Below, piece after piece: positions 36,570 through 48,464 of a DNA stretch of 64,000 nt (its first letter is position 1; the number at the start of each line of letters is the position of its first letter). The position numbers and the translations under genes are program-made. The notes under the pieces were generated by a model. That model did not search any database. It saw only the letters and a program-made list of their open reading frames with translations, and was not told the DNA's origin. This stretch comes from Pampus argenteus (lineage: Eukaryota > Chordata > Actinopteri > Scombriformes > Stromateidae): the NCBI GenBank assembly GCA_036937835.1, contig CM072880.1, positions 13,274,501-13,338,500 of the forward strand, written 5' to 3'.

Positions 36570-37660
36570 TTTTGAGCATGCCCAGAGGAGGCGTTCTCTT
36601 GAGCATCTATGAAGAAGGGGTCCTTCTCTTTCTGCGGGGTTGATGCAGGCAGCTCATTAGACGCCTCTCTCCTCATCCCTAAACAGCTTGGTTTGCATAT
36701 TGAAGCAAATGGAAAGTGAAGGTGTTCTAGGCAGGAAAGGGATGATGGGATTCCGACTTACCTCCTGATTGGCATTTTTTCTGCCAGGGCCTCCTTGTTG
36801 TAGATGGGAAGAATAACAAGCCCCCCCCCCAAAAAAAAATACATTTCTGTCTACTATGTTTAGTCCTGAGATATAACTAAAACACACTTGCCACACACTC
36901 CGCTGTTGTTCCCTGCTGTGGTTGCATTTGCTGTATGAATCATTTAGATGCATTTATACACAACTTCTACTTTTTCTGCAGGAAAATCATTAAGTAAGCT
37001 GAGTTCTGGCATCATCCACCAACATATTTTGGAACTGTGGTTATCAAAGAGTTATGCAACTGCAGCAAGACTAATGAGAAGGTGATGTTTGAGGCCTCGG
37101 TACAGAAAACACACAAAGGTGGTTAAGGTCTATGGAAAATAAGCAGTCACGCTGATGATGCTGCTTGATATATTATGAATTAGGATGTTAAGAATGGGGA
37201 TTTGTAAGATGATTGTGGATGAAAACAGTCAACTGGCGCCATGATGATGCTTGAAATACCGAGATCATGAGTCCAAGTCTACTCAATGCAAGCGCCTACA
37301 GCCCAGAAACATTTAGCACGCGTTTCTAACCACCTGACTAACTTTGTTGTTTGGTACTGTGTAGGTAGTGTTCAGGTAGTTTGGGATTTTTTAAGTTTTT
37401 GATGAAAAGAGATGCTAAAACAATGCTAACAAAAACACCAGAAAGGTGTGGCGCATAAATCCAAAGCAATGAGCTGAAAGACACTATAAAGCTCTGTAGG
37501 AGAAAATAAAAAAAAGAAAAAGTCAAATTTTAATATATTGAATCTAAAAATATCAATGTTTATAAAGGAACTTTGCTGAAACACACAAAAACCTATCGGC
37601 AGTTGATCATCATATTTGACCTTTCTGTGTGTGAGGAAGTTTATACAAACAAAAAGAAAA
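36570..37660. other. Non-coding stretch without recognisable genes
   Basis: C9/A9 junction near 36822-36839. Frames are below 111 codons and featureless. Confidence 0.6.
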
Positions 37661-37663
37661 CTC

Positions 37664-37780
37664 TTATTTATTTTGGGACAGACAGGAAGTGGAGAGGGAC
37701 AGGAAGTGGACAGGGGTTTGACATGCAGAAAGAAAAAAGGGTCCACAGCCAGAACCAAACCACAAATGTTGCAGCCAACA
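37664..37780 (+). repeat. Degenerate fish SINE-like repeat, second related copy
   Basis: TTATTTTGGGACAGACAGGA, GAGAGGGACAGGAAGTGG and TTTGACATGCAG are followed by GGGTCCACAGCCAGAACCAA. This matches the general layout of the same class of short fish repeats (purine-rich GACAGGAAGT part, then ACATGCAG, then a tRNA-like region). It is badly decayed, so the call is tentative. Confidence 0.4.
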
Positions 37781-38082
37781 ACTAGAAATGTCTACTTTAT
37801 TATCGTTTGACAGGAAACAAGAAGGTAGATTCATCAATTCGAGTCTTCGGGACTTCGATGCTCATTAAACTCTGACAGATTTTGTTCTAAATAAATCTGT
37901 AAAGATGTACATCGTTGTATTTAAAAGAAAATACACCTACCGTGCACAAAAGCCCCGTGTAAAGTTGCACTTCATCTTCAGCCACTTCTCGATTTTCTTC
38001 TAAAAATGACACATGAACATGTAGTTTCTGCTCACTTCCAGGACTTTGGAGCACTTCTTGACAATTTCATGAAGTGTCATCA

Positions 38083-38109
38083 GGGGCGTGGGTGGGTGGG
38101 AGGGGGGGG
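38083..38109 (+). other. G-quadruplex motif
   Basis: Five G runs (4, 3, 3, 3 and 8 G) are separated by loops of CGT, T, T and A, satisfying the G3+N1-7 rule with very short loops. Confidence 0.8.
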
Positions 38110-38154
38110 CAGATGTTGAGTAGCAGTAAATTAACATGAGGCTCCATCAGAGGC

Positions 38155-38178
38155 AGAGAGAGAGAGAGAGAGAGAGAG
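38155..38178. repeat. (AG)12 microsatellite
   Basis: Perfect AG run. Confidence 0.95.
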
Positions 38179-38184
38179 CATGGT

Positions 38185-39035
38185 ACAGCTTTCTCACAGA
38201 GAGGAAATGAGTTGAGAGGATCTCCTGGGTCGTGGCAAACGTAAAGGAGATGAAATTCCAGGCCTGGAAAAAGTCATAACTCCATAATGACTGTGAATGT
38301 ATGGCTCCTTCAGAGCCCCGGCAGACCTTTCCAAAGTAAACAAAGGTCACTGAGGCTGCTTTGTCCAATTTTCTGGGGGCTTTCAAAGATCAACGTCCTG
38401 TGTAAATTACACTCCATGTTAAAAGGGCTTTTTCTGCCCACAGTTAACATGAGACATGTTGATTTTACACCAAACTTCTCTCTACCTGAGTGAGCATTAG
38501 TTCATTTCACAGAGTTTTAAATTTAAGAAAATATTTGAATTGAAAAGGAGGTTTTTTACTGACCATTTTGTTACCGGCTCCCCCTTAAACCAAGAAAAAT
38601 CACCAACATTTCATCATATGGCTGCAGCTTCTACTAGATACTAACACACTTTACTTCCCTGAAATCAGTGCCTCGTTTTAACTTTAAATCGAGGTGCTGT
38701 GAGACATAAAGGAATAAGAAACTGAGAATGTGAAGAAAATAAAAAAAAACACTTTTGAAGTTAATCATGCAAGAGGGTTGTCAAAGATGTGTTGCAGCAA
38801 GACCCCAGGCGACACCAGAAACATCTTTTAATCTGCACTGGGGACATGTAAACAGTCATTAAGACGGTGGGAACGCTATTCATGCTTTTCAGCTGCCTCG
38901 TAGATGCAGGGATGTCTTGCCAATGTCTACACAAGCAGTGTACCAATGCAAAGCAGTCAACACTTTCAAGAAAAAAAAAAATAAAAAAAATTTGGGAGCT
39001 TGTGTGAAGAACTTTGCGCGCACCTTTGCGATTGA
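38185..39035. other. Non-coding stretch without recognisable genes
   Basis: No repeat family recognised; an A-rich patch lies at 38970-38990. The minus-strand frame reaching 39192 reads partly through simple sequence. Confidence 0.55.
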
Positions 39036-39042
39036 CACGCAT

Positions 39043-39074
39043 ACACACAACACAACACAACACAACACACACAC
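39043..39074. repeat. (CACAA)n/(CA)n array
   Basis: Four to five CACAA units flanked by CA dinucleotides. Confidence 0.9.
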
Positions 39075-39149
39075 ATCTATTCAGGCTGTGTGCAAAGTGA
39101 AGGGATCCACTCAGGCTGATGATAATGTAGTTTTTCTTCTCCGGAGTTT

Positions 39150-39300
39150 CTATGGCAGATGTGCTAGCACTGTAAAAGCGGAAGGGATGCATTGGGGGCT
39201 TGTTAATTAGCAGAGTGTTTTGAAAGGCCTCGCGTCCCGCCTTGGCTGGCAGGTTGGCAGCACCTGATTAGTAGGGAATAGCGAAGCGCTGAGACGACGC
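39150..39300. promoter_or_regulatory. Candidate non-coding regulatory element
   Basis: GGGGGCTTGTTAATTAGCAG (39195-39212 region) carries a palindromic TTAATTA-type homeodomain site. CAGCACCTGATTAGTAGGG pairs an E-box (CACCTG) with an ATTA core about 50 bp downstream. The block is repeat-free. Confidence 0.3.
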
Positions 39301-39576
39301 TCTAGTTCCCCAAAATAAAGACAGGAAAAACTCACTCTCTCTCTCACACACACACTCGCTCAGGGGCCCATATGCTGGCCTCATTTTTTCCTCATCTTAA
39401 CCTGACAAATTGCATTCACGCTGCAAAAAAAAGCGCAGACATTGAAGAGGGAATACATGTGTCTAAAGCTTCTCTTTGAACTGGATATGCTAAGGAGGTT
39501 ATTAGACATACAACATTGTTTTCTGACGTAAAACATGTTCCGCGGAAAAGGCGGCAGATAAACTCATATAACCTCT

Positions 39577-39602
39577 GATGATGATGATGATGATGATGAT
39601 GA
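39577..39602. repeat. (GAT)n microsatellite
   Basis: Nearly nine GAT units. The minus-strand frame reads this as a poly-His run and is not a gene. Confidence 0.93.
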
Positions 39603-39604
39603 AT

Positions 39605-40735
39605 ATATAAGGAGATGTAAAGTTTCTCTGAACTTGTCAGTCTGTCTGTATTTAGGTTGTTTTTTTGTGCACAGTGACCTTTATTCACACACTTTTTTTC
39701 CCCCATATACGCCTGCGTGATAGATATATGTCTGTCTATCAGTAGACAGCCAAAGTGGGAGCTGCTTGTATTCACAGAAGTGGGTAAACCCTACAATCTC
39801 TGCATTTTGAATGACAGCATTTCAACTAAGGATGAAATTACTATTCTGCAAACATACACATTAATGTCTCTGTGGATCCACTACATTCCAAATAGGAAAA
39901 AAAAAACTATGTGCAAGTGTAGAACAAGTCATGCAAACATCTCTGAAGTAAAAGTGAATCAATGAGGATTTTAAAAATGTCACATAGACTGTTCTATCCT
40001 AGAGGAACCGAGGGAGAACTGAGGAAAAGTTCCTGTGTTTGGCAGATGGTAGATCAGTGTGAATACGGTGTGGTAGATTAGTAGTGCAGTCCTCATGCGG
40101 GCATTATGAGGTCCCTCAGGGGTTTATGATTTCAGGATATTTGTGTTTGCAGGCCATGTTGTTATCCCTATGGTGCCCTCAGTGTCAGGACCACCATGGG
40201 AAGTCTTTCCCCATGGGGAATACCATGACGAGGGCCTCCACTACTAAGTTCATTTTTCTTGATTCCATCTCTACAGGTCAAACAAGATAGATTACAACTA
40301 TTCCTTTGCAGATATTTTGTTTTTTCCTCATTATGATGATAGGTTTGTGTCTTTATTTGGTTAACATGCTCGAATGTTGGAATAGACTCTTATGATGCTA
40401 AATTTATCTATTCCAAAAGGGCATACAACAGTCAGTCTGGAGTAATACAGTGAATTCCCGCCAACTCCTGCGAAAGTGCGTTACAGCTGACACTAACCCC
40501 TGACTCAGAGTGGAAGTACGTATGCGTTTCTCGGTCAGGCACGACATCCTGAACAGGAAGCATAATGTGGAAGAGAGGTGACAGCCACATGCACTGGGCC
40601 ACCCGGTCACCACGCAGCCAGCCAGATGGGGACACCAGATCTGGGGTGGTACAGGTTACCAGGACCTCCCTTCCACTGGTCCCAGGTCCAACTAATGGAC
40701 ATCTGTCACAGTCCCACGACAGCAGACCCAGACGC
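39605..40735. other. Non-coding stretch without recognisable genes
   Basis: Holds a near-palindrome centred on CCATGGG/CCCCATGG (40194-40216). The GC-richer part at 40560-40740 is open on both strands for 60-110 codons but matches no family known to me. Confidence 0.5.
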
Positions 40736-40739
40736 TGTC

Positions 40740-41060
40740 AGAGCCGTAATGAAATATGCATGAAACAAGGATGTTTAGCACTGGGCCCGGCGATGCTAAT
40801 CAATGATTCGATCCACTGGCGCCCGACGCGGAATACATTTATTATACATTATCTTTTCATGCAGTCAATTTTATGCATTCTGATTCCACCTCCAGCCGTA
40901 CTGCATTGAAATGAGGCAAAGCTGAAATTGTGTTTAAAATTTAAAGTGGTCCCATTGCCCCGAGCTACGTGCCCTCTCACTGTCATGCACACGAGATTGT
41001 TGGAAAGTGAAATGTTTTCTTCTTTTCCTTCTAAGCATCTGCAGTAACAATTGCACAACT
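40740..41060. promoter_or_regulatory. Candidate non-coding regulatory element with POU/PBX-like palindrome
   Basis: ATGCTAATCAATGATT at 40793-40808 joins an octamer-like ATGCTAAT to the inverted repeat AATCA-A-TGATT. Nearby are AATATGCATGAAAC, ACATTTATTATACATTATC and TTTTATGCATTCTGATTCC. The block is repeat-free and non-coding. Regulatory role is inferred. Confidence 0.38.
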
Positions 41061-41064
41061 ATTC

Positions 41065-41635
41065 CTCCCTCAGAGTTCAACCCCCCACAACAACATCAAC
41101 AACGGCAAACATATTTGTGGTACAAATAATGTCAATTAAGCCCCTTTTTTTCTAATTATGCTAGGAAAACAAACGTCCTGCGTGGTGAGCCGGAGCTAAG
41201 TGACCTGAACAGGAGTTAGCAGTGGCAGCCAAGGGCAAGGCTGGCTAATGTAAACCTAATCCTGTACCTGGGGAGCACAGCCTATTCAGGCTAATCCGCT
41301 AGCCTGGAGGCTGCTGCTTTAATAGGGGCACTGTGGACCTAGTCATTGTCCTTTCTACTCAAGGAGCCCAATGCAACATGTTAGCCCCACCCACTGCTGC
41401 CTGAATATTTATCTGAAGCATACGAGGGGGGAGAAGGGAAGTGAGGTTTGTACCTGTGTTTTATTTGAAAGTGTTATTTATAAAAAAATAACAAAAAAAA
41501 AAAACAACAGTTGCACAGCGCACAAAAAAAGAAACAAAGTGCATTTCATATGTGAGCTTGTAAAACCACACCACGAGAAGCTTTGACTCAAGGTTAGCGC
41601 CAACAACAATGTGAAGAAGAAAAAAAAAAAAGGGA
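41065..41635. other. Non-coding stretch without recognisable genes
   Basis: Short A runs near 41490-41530 and 41618-41632. Nothing else is supported. Confidence 0.55.
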
Positions 41636-41639
41636 ATAT

Positions 41640-41840
41640 AAATAGACTGAAGGGAACGAGGATCTGGTGGATTGCCGTGGTTGTATTATCAAACGCACCT
41701 TTCTCCGCAGGCCTGTCATTTGGCACCAGCCACCGAGGGAGCAATAGCAGCTGTCAGCAGCAGCCTTTTACATATCTATCCCCCCAATACATCTCATTGG
41801 ATTCAATTCATTTTACCTGAGGCATTTTTGTCAGTCCTCC
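41640..41840. promoter_or_regulatory. Candidate non-coding regulatory stretch
   Basis: Repeat-free block with TTGTATTATCAAACGCACC, GGCCTGTCATTTGGCACC, AGCAGCTGTCAGCAGC and CTCATTGGATTCAATTC. A (TG)n array follows at 41861-41882. Inference from composition. Confidence 0.25.
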
Positions 41841-41860
41841 TCTCAGATTCTACCATTACG

Positions 41861-41882
41861 TGTGTGTGTGTGTGTGTGTGTG
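41861..41882. repeat. (TG)11 microsatellite
   Basis: Perfect TG run. Confidence 0.95.
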
Positions 41883-41889
41883 AGCCGCG

Positions 41890-43170
41890 TGCGCATGCCT
41901 ACAGTATGTCTGTAAGTTTTCTTTTGTCCTCAGTGTGTTTGTGCATGGATGCGTTCATGCGTGTGCCGAGTGTAAAGTGAAGAGTATTTACACACATGTT
42001 TACCGCTGCTGGCTGCATCGGAGCCTGGAGTATGCCAGGGGCTGCTGGGGTTACACAGCAGGGGAGGAAGCCTGTGAAGGGTTGCCTCTGTAAAACCCGC
42101 TGAATATCTGTAGCATTAATTCACACCTCCTTGACCTTGCTGCTCAATCTATACACCAGCGCTCATCTCATGGCACAGTAGAAGAGGCCAGAGCTTCATG
42201 CATCCTAATCCATAACTGACTCAAGCCACAGAACTGATGCTCCAATGCAATGGCAGATTTTCATTTTTAAATTTTTTTTTTATCCTACTCATATTTTATG
42301 CTGTTGGATTTGTTGACTCAGGCATCTGAATCTTTTTCAATATTTATCAACTTACATGTGACATGTATTTTTGCGCCATTTTAATTTGGAAGTAGCATTT
42401 CCTGCGGAGGCGAGTAAAGGAAACTTTTTTTTTAAAAATGCTTTGAGGAAGGAAAAGTAATCACTCTAAATGTAAATTAAGGATTGCTTAATGTAAGCGA
42501 TGCTCAGCGCTGTGTCCTTTGTGATGTAAAAACCTCCCTAGGATCTACGTGTCCATCCACAGCCACGGTTGGATGGAGAGGTCAGTTTCATAATTAACCC
42601 TCTACGCTTTTTTAAAGGAAAGTGACGTACAACTACTAATAAACTTTACTGCAGGTGGGCAGTTTTTTCTTATTACCTTATTTCGTATTACTTAACTTGG
42701 AGGGAGAAATGATTTGAACTGCATCCAAAGTCCATATCCTCACAAACTGCGATTAATCTTTCCCGTCATAATCCAATTTATTTTCCTTTGTCATGAAACA
42801 CTATATTTTAAGTTGGCTATTCAAGCAAAGTGTGTGTCCACCAGTAACTATTTGCGAGCATCGAGATGTTTCCTGTCCCGGCGCTTTGCTTCTGTTGTTA
42901 GCGCTCATCAGCATCAGAGTCATGACACCCTTTGATGGCTCTGGGGGAGAGGGGGGGGGAGGCTACGAGGGAGTCGGGTACAGGCAGCGTGAAGCTGGGT
43001 TCAGAGGTTAATTGTCGGTATTTTGGTTTGTTACTCCACGTGTAGCTTCCATTCACTTTGATTCCCCTCATTCACCTTTTGACTGGCGCAGAAGGCTTCA
43101 CACCCATCGCATTTAGTTCTCATTAATAGTCATAATGTGATGGAGGCTGAGTGGTAAAGCTCTATTGACA
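41890..43170. other. Non-coding stretch without recognisable genes
   Basis: T-rich patch at 42268-42281 and a G-rich patch at 42942-42960. Nothing else is supported. Confidence 0.55.
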
Positions 43171-43176
43171 ACAGTG

Positions 43177-43178
<2 letters not shown>

Positions 43179-43224
<46 letters not shown>
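43179..43224. repeat. (TG)21-CGCG alternating purine-pyrimidine tract
   Basis: Perfect TG21 run at 43179-43220 followed immediately by CGCG. A CpG-rich segment (about ten CpG in 43221-43340) follows. Confidence 0.95.
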
Positions 43225-43624
43225 GAGATCACTGCCCCCTCACTCCACTCCTGAAGCTCCGCGCCCCGCCGTGGTGGACTTGCGGGCAGGAAGGCTGGCA
43301 GGCTGGTGGGCGGGCGAGGCTGGGAGCTCTCGGCAGGTGATGAAAATACATTCTTCAGGCTTAATTGAAGGTAGAGCTGTCATGTTTCACGCAGACAGCC
43401 ACATGTAATTATTCCAGTCTGCCAGGCTTCAGTTTGCCTGTCAGCTACCTGCTTGGGCTGCCTGCTGCTGCTGCTGCTAGAGGGTGTATAGAGACAGAAA
43501 GCAAGGGAGGGGGAGACAGGAGGAAGAGAGGAAGGGAAAAGTGTGTCTGTGTGTGTGCGTGCTCGGCCTGGCTGGGGACTTACACTGGAGGAGTGCATAA
43601 AAAGCAGTGATCTTCCAATTTGTC

Positions 43625-43830
43625 TCCATTGCTCGTCCTCTCTCTCGCTCTCTCTCCCTCTATCTTTAACTCTCTTTCTACCTACTTTTCTCCGACGCCG
43701 ACACCTTCCAGTCAATCTTCTCTCTCTGTTTCTGTCTCCGTATTTTCTCTTTCAGGAAGAGAGAGAGGAAATAAAATAGAAAAACAGAAGCAGAAAGGAG
43801 AAAGAGTGAGCGACAGTAAATGTAGGCCCT
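43625..43830. repeat. Polypyrimidine tract followed by polypurine tract
   Basis: CT-rich sequence (43625-43755) switches to GA-rich sequence (43756-43805). The junction TTTTCTCTTTCAGGAAGAG looks like a splice acceptor, but no coding frame continues from it. Confidence 0.7.
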
Positions 43831-44014
43831 CCACAGATAGCCCAGGCCGCTAAACATAGCCTGCTTGGTTCAACATCGACTTCAATTTGGGGAACCTCAG
43901 AGTATTTTGTTCCTCCATGTGGCAATTAGGATGTCAAATCAAACTTGGGAAGGCAAACAGCAGAGCAAGCCTGCTCGCTGCTATTTCCAGACACCACGTC
44001 TCTGTCTCAAGCAT

Positions 44015-44015
<1 letters not shown>

Positions 44016-44048
<33 letters not shown>
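44016..44048. repeat. (CA)16 microsatellite
   Basis: Perfect CA run. Frames through it give His-Thr repeats and are not genes. Confidence 0.95.
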
Positions 44049-44049
<1 letters not shown>

Positions 44050-44150
44050 AGCCTCTTTCTCTATCTCACATGCACAGCCATCCAGATCTCCTAAGGATTA
44101 CGCAAACTCCAGACTTGATGAGAGAAGAGTTTCTTTCTCCCTCACATGGA

Positions 44151-44174
44151 CACACACACACACACACACACACA
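44151..44174. repeat. (CA)12 microsatellite
   Basis: Perfect CA run about 100 bp from the previous array. Confidence 0.95.
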
Positions 44175-44439
44175 GTTATGGAAATGATCACATCCCCAAA
44201 CAATGCAGAGTTCCTGACCCAGGAGTCCAAGAAGCCATAAATCGGGCTGTTTCAGTGGAGGCATGACCCTTGACCCTTCCAACACTAGGCCTGTCCTTAC
44301 TGTCAGTCAAGCCTTTATCTCCTGCTGACCTCTAAACATTACCCAGACAACAACAGGGCAGAGCCAGAGCCCTCATCCCCAATCACACGCCTTGTTTTTC
44401 CTCTTTCCAGAGTTTCACACCATGACATCAGCGTATGCG

Positions 44440-44463
44440 CTCTCTCTCTCTCTCTCTCTCTCT
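44440..44463. repeat. (CT)12 microsatellite
   Basis: Perfect CT run. Confidence 0.95.
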
Positions 44464-44469
44464 TCCAGG

Positions 44470-45835
44470 AGACAGTGTTTCCACTCAGCTTTGGTATCAC
44501 GTGTTGTTGTTGTCAAAGGGTGTAAACCAGTTTTGTTAAAAAGAAATACTCAGATCAGGATTCTTGCTGTGGTTCGGTGACATTACTCAATTTTTGTTAT
44601 CTCAGCTCTCAATACACTTGATCAGAGAATCCTCATTGACAGGCTAAGGCCCCCGACAGAGACGCTTATTGCTGGTTGTGAAACGTGAGGTGCACCGCGA
44701 TGACTTTTTTTTTTTTGTTGAAGCCTACAATTAAAATAACCTGTTGTTAACGTAACCGACCTTTTAACTATTAGTGTAATTTAAAATAACAACTCACCTG
44801 AAATCTCAAGCACCGCACTTCCAGGCTGTTTTCTAGTCAGATCACGGTGAGTACCATTTGTAAAGTTATATAGCTGCGGGAAATTAGCAACAGCGGGTGG
44901 GGGTGTGTGTGTGTGTGGGGGGGGGGCTCCTGTAAAAATGTGATATGACACTACTGTTGGGCCTATAAATTTGAATGTATCTTTTTATTTTTATATGGAC
45001 AACAAACAGAAAAGCTATATTACTCCAGACAGTACAGATTTGACCTGTACTGTGTGTTTTGCTTGTTACTCTCCAGTCTCTTTGATATTTAATGTATTTA
45101 TGGTAAATCACGTTACAACTTTCATTTTAAAAAGTGCCATATGAATAAATCTATACAGACATGATTTTTTTTCTCCACCTAAAAATTGCAGCAAAAAAAA
45201 AGGTTTTCTTCCTGAATACGCCTCCCTAAATTCCATAATATTCCAGAAATTCCTTAACCAGTGGGAAAACTGCACAAAAAAAAAAAGATAAATATTCAGG
45301 CCCTGGAGGTATCGCTGATTTAACAAGACACACACCCCTCTGGTTCACAGGGGTTTTTCAAAAGCGCAACCACATGAAGGCACTGTCTGCTTTATTCTAC
45401 CGACAGCGTTCTTTACCCCCCCTCCCCCAACCCTTTTACCATCAAGCACTATAAATTATAATTGCTCTGATCTCATTCAAATACATTTAATGATAGACCA
45501 ATAGGGGTAAATGACAGCTTTTGAAAACACTTTGTGAATCAGTAACCTAAACCACAATCTGTGTTTGCATTCGTGCACATGTTCCCGTGCGCACGCGTGG
45601 GACAGGCATGAAATGTGTTGGTGCTGTGCCAACACAGGGCAGCGTGTGCTAAACAAGATAAAAAAGAGTTTTGCTGCCACGAAGCTCACTAAGTGGAACG
45701 TGGACCCTGCTGTTTGTCTGCAGAAGAGGCTGTCCAAAGGGCTGGAGACGCTCAGGAATTTGGGGCTGAGCAGGCCAGGGCCACCGAGAGACATGGGACT
45801 CACTCTTGGGTCACTGCTTCTGAGGTCACACACAC
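44470..45835. other. Non-coding stretch without recognisable genes
   Basis: (GT)n followed by G10 at 44903-44927. The frames at 45477-45966 run on both strands through a (CTC)n array and resemble no family. Confidence 0.55.
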
Positions 45836-45839
45836 ACCC

Positions 45840-45865
45840 CCTCCTCCTCCTCCTCCTCCTCCTCC
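45840..45865. repeat. (CTC)n microsatellite
   Basis: About eight CTC/TCC units. Confidence 0.93.
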
Positions 45866-45869
45866 CCTT

Positions 45870-48460
45870 TGTGTCCCCATTCAACCTACAATATGCCATG
45901 AGCAACAATATTTCTCAACACTGCAAACAAATCCACCCGTCAAGTTTAACAAGTCATTTAATCTGATATTGAGCAGTGTAATCCTATTTTATCTGGAAAG
46001 AAGCAAACGAAAGTTACATAAATTTCATTTCTTTCTGATGGAAATGAAACTGGACTGAAATTAACTGTAACTGAAATGTGAAATGAAGGGATTGACGTTG
46101 CCTTTTTGCTATCAATTCATGGTTGTAGTATCATCAGCTGATTGTGAAGCCTTTTAAAAGAATATTTAAAATATTGTAAACTTAATGACACTAATTCAAG
46201 GGAGAAATGGCCTTTGTCGGTGGTGGTCTTGCATCCACATTTCTCACATGTTGTGGTCTCTCACTGCGAACCCATGGCCTGTTCTGATATGTTTCAGGCC
46301 ACCTGGAGTCACATATAGTGACGTCCTATGCCACTCAGTTAGAAAAGAGAATAAAAAATGATTTATAGTTTGGTTTTATATCAGTTTTGGTGCTTCATGT
46401 TGACTCTTGCACATTGTGTTGAGCGATAATCGGCCGCAAGCATTTCTTTATTTAAAAATCAACTGATCTTTTTACAGATTGAAAAAAGTAATAATTAGGG
46501 AGTGGCAAAACTCTATAAAACAGTTTGATGTTTTGGCATTAAAGAAAAAAAAATTCTTCACAGGGATTATAAGCAGGGTTTTGTGCAAAACAAACATAAC
46601 AGAAGTAAAAATAAATAAATAAATAAAAAAACAATCCCCAGCAAAGTTTTAAGAAAAGTACTTAAAGTTGAAATCAACTCAACAAATGTCATTCTCACTC
46701 CGACTACAGAGAAGTGACACGCACTGTTACTAACCCAACCTCATTGAAACTGGAATGTACCATCTGCTCAAGTAAGCACGGGGGTGAATTGAAAATGGCA
46801 AGCGCTCAAAAGACTACACGGTAACAAAACAAAAGAGACGCTTCACTTTATTTGTATTGTTGCCATCTGAAGTTTGGCATGTGCACACAAGCTCTCACTT
46901 TAATGCAAAATCATCTAATGGAGCACAGTTGTACCTTTCCTTTAACCACTTGACAGCGCCCACTCACTACCGCCAGGATGCAATGAGGCACACCTGCGTT
47001 TAATATCACTTAATGAGCACATGAGCTAAAAGCCCACAAGCACATATGAAATTAATGTGCCAATTTTCATTGAAAGATTAAGCATTTTTACAGGAAAGGT
47101 AGCCAATTCAAAACTTTTCAATTGATATTGAATCAAACGTGAGACTTAGCAACATGCCATTTATGATTAAATTACTTGAAGAATGTAACAAGTCCTTGTT
47201 TCATCAGCGTTGAGTTAAAGGGGACTGCTACTGAGCCCACTCTCAAATCCATCCGTAGTCAAATCCAATGTAGAATATGAGAGTGGACAGCAAGAACGAC
47301 GTCTCTGATTGGTGAATATTACGCTCATTACCTGCTTATTGTGCGACAGGACAGTACGTTACGTGCGGGGAAATGCACTGAAATGCCAACTGAAGTGGAA
47401 AACGTCCGCTGTCAGGAAATAAAAAAGGTAACATAGCTAGTAAAATGTTATTGTGCAGTTGCCAAACGACTGTATAGTATCTCCGTGCATCGTGCCTGCT
47501 GTGCCTGCAGCAGATGACCATATAAATCAGCTCATCTCCAAAGTAGAAAAAAAAATAAAATGTTGGAAACTTATCACTCAGAGCAGAGTGAAGCCTCAGC
47601 TTTCTGCTCACGGGGATTACTTTTCCATACATACCTCACTATTTAAAACTCTGGCCATGTTTAATTTTAACATTGATATTGTAACATTATATATGACAGG
47701 AAAGCATAATAGGTCCCTTTTTTCTAATGTTAGAAGCCTACCATCAGTTAACCCAGTGTATTCTGATAACACGTTTCGTGGTGTCTGGTGCTTTTTTCTT
47801 ATAATAAAGTACCAAGGATGTGGTATTTAGATTTTTTTTTTAAGCTCAAACTATCCTCTCTCCTCTATTCTTCTTGTATTTCCTCTTTAGTGCTGTGCAG
47901 TGTAGTGCTGCTGATTATGGGGTGGTTGCTGTTGGAGGATATTAACTGCCTCCGTGCAGCCTCCTCCCAATGTGATGACAAGCTCCAGAGAAACCCTTCA
48001 CACAGCTGGAAGCTCAGGGGCCCCAGACTTCAGAGGCGTGCTCCCGGCCCCTCAACAGAAACCACGCTGATGTACAGTTTTGTCTCTTTGCTCCTCTCCC
48101 TCCCTTTCCCTCCCTCTTCCCCTCCTTATCTGCCTCTCCCCTCCCGTCTCGTTCTGTCTGTTTTTTTGTTTTTTTCCCCCTACTCTACTTTGACACGCCC
48201 TCTCTCTCAAAGTCTTTAGCAGTTCATTTGAAGTCTGTTTTCACAGCAGGGAAAACTGTTCATTTATGGAATTGAAAATGCAGCAGAAATGTGTTGGGTT
48301 TTTTGCAACACAGGCTTCACATGTTTTAGTGTGGCTATGTAACGTCAACACGTGATCATCTGATCTGCAAATGATACAAATATCACAAAGATGCAGAAAC
48401 GTGTGGCTAGCCTTCATACCTTATTTTATAGATTTACTGGATGTGTATGTAATTTTAATC
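45870..48460. other. Non-coding stretch without recognisable genes
   Basis: AAAT units at 46609-46628; pyrimidine-rich patch at 48080-48200. Frames up to 143 codons (47788-48219) end in low-complexity Ser/Pro/Leu sequence and are not supported as genes. Confidence 0.55.
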
Positions 48461-48464
48461 ATGC

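Noticed and set aside
38761..39192. 143-codon minus-strand frame
   Set aside because: Part of it reads through the (CACAA)n array and A-rich tract; no domain.
40194..40216. CCATGGG...CCCCATGG near-palindrome
   Set aside because: Short, isolated, and without supporting context for a function.
43865..44266. 133- and 117-codon overlapping plus-strand frames
   Set aside because: Both read through two (CA)n arrays, giving Thr-His repeats in different frames; not coding.
45477..45966. Opposing frames of 121-143 codons
   Set aside because: Three frames on both strands share the interval, and a (CTC)n array gives poly-Leu, poly-Pro or poly-Arg. No family resemblance.
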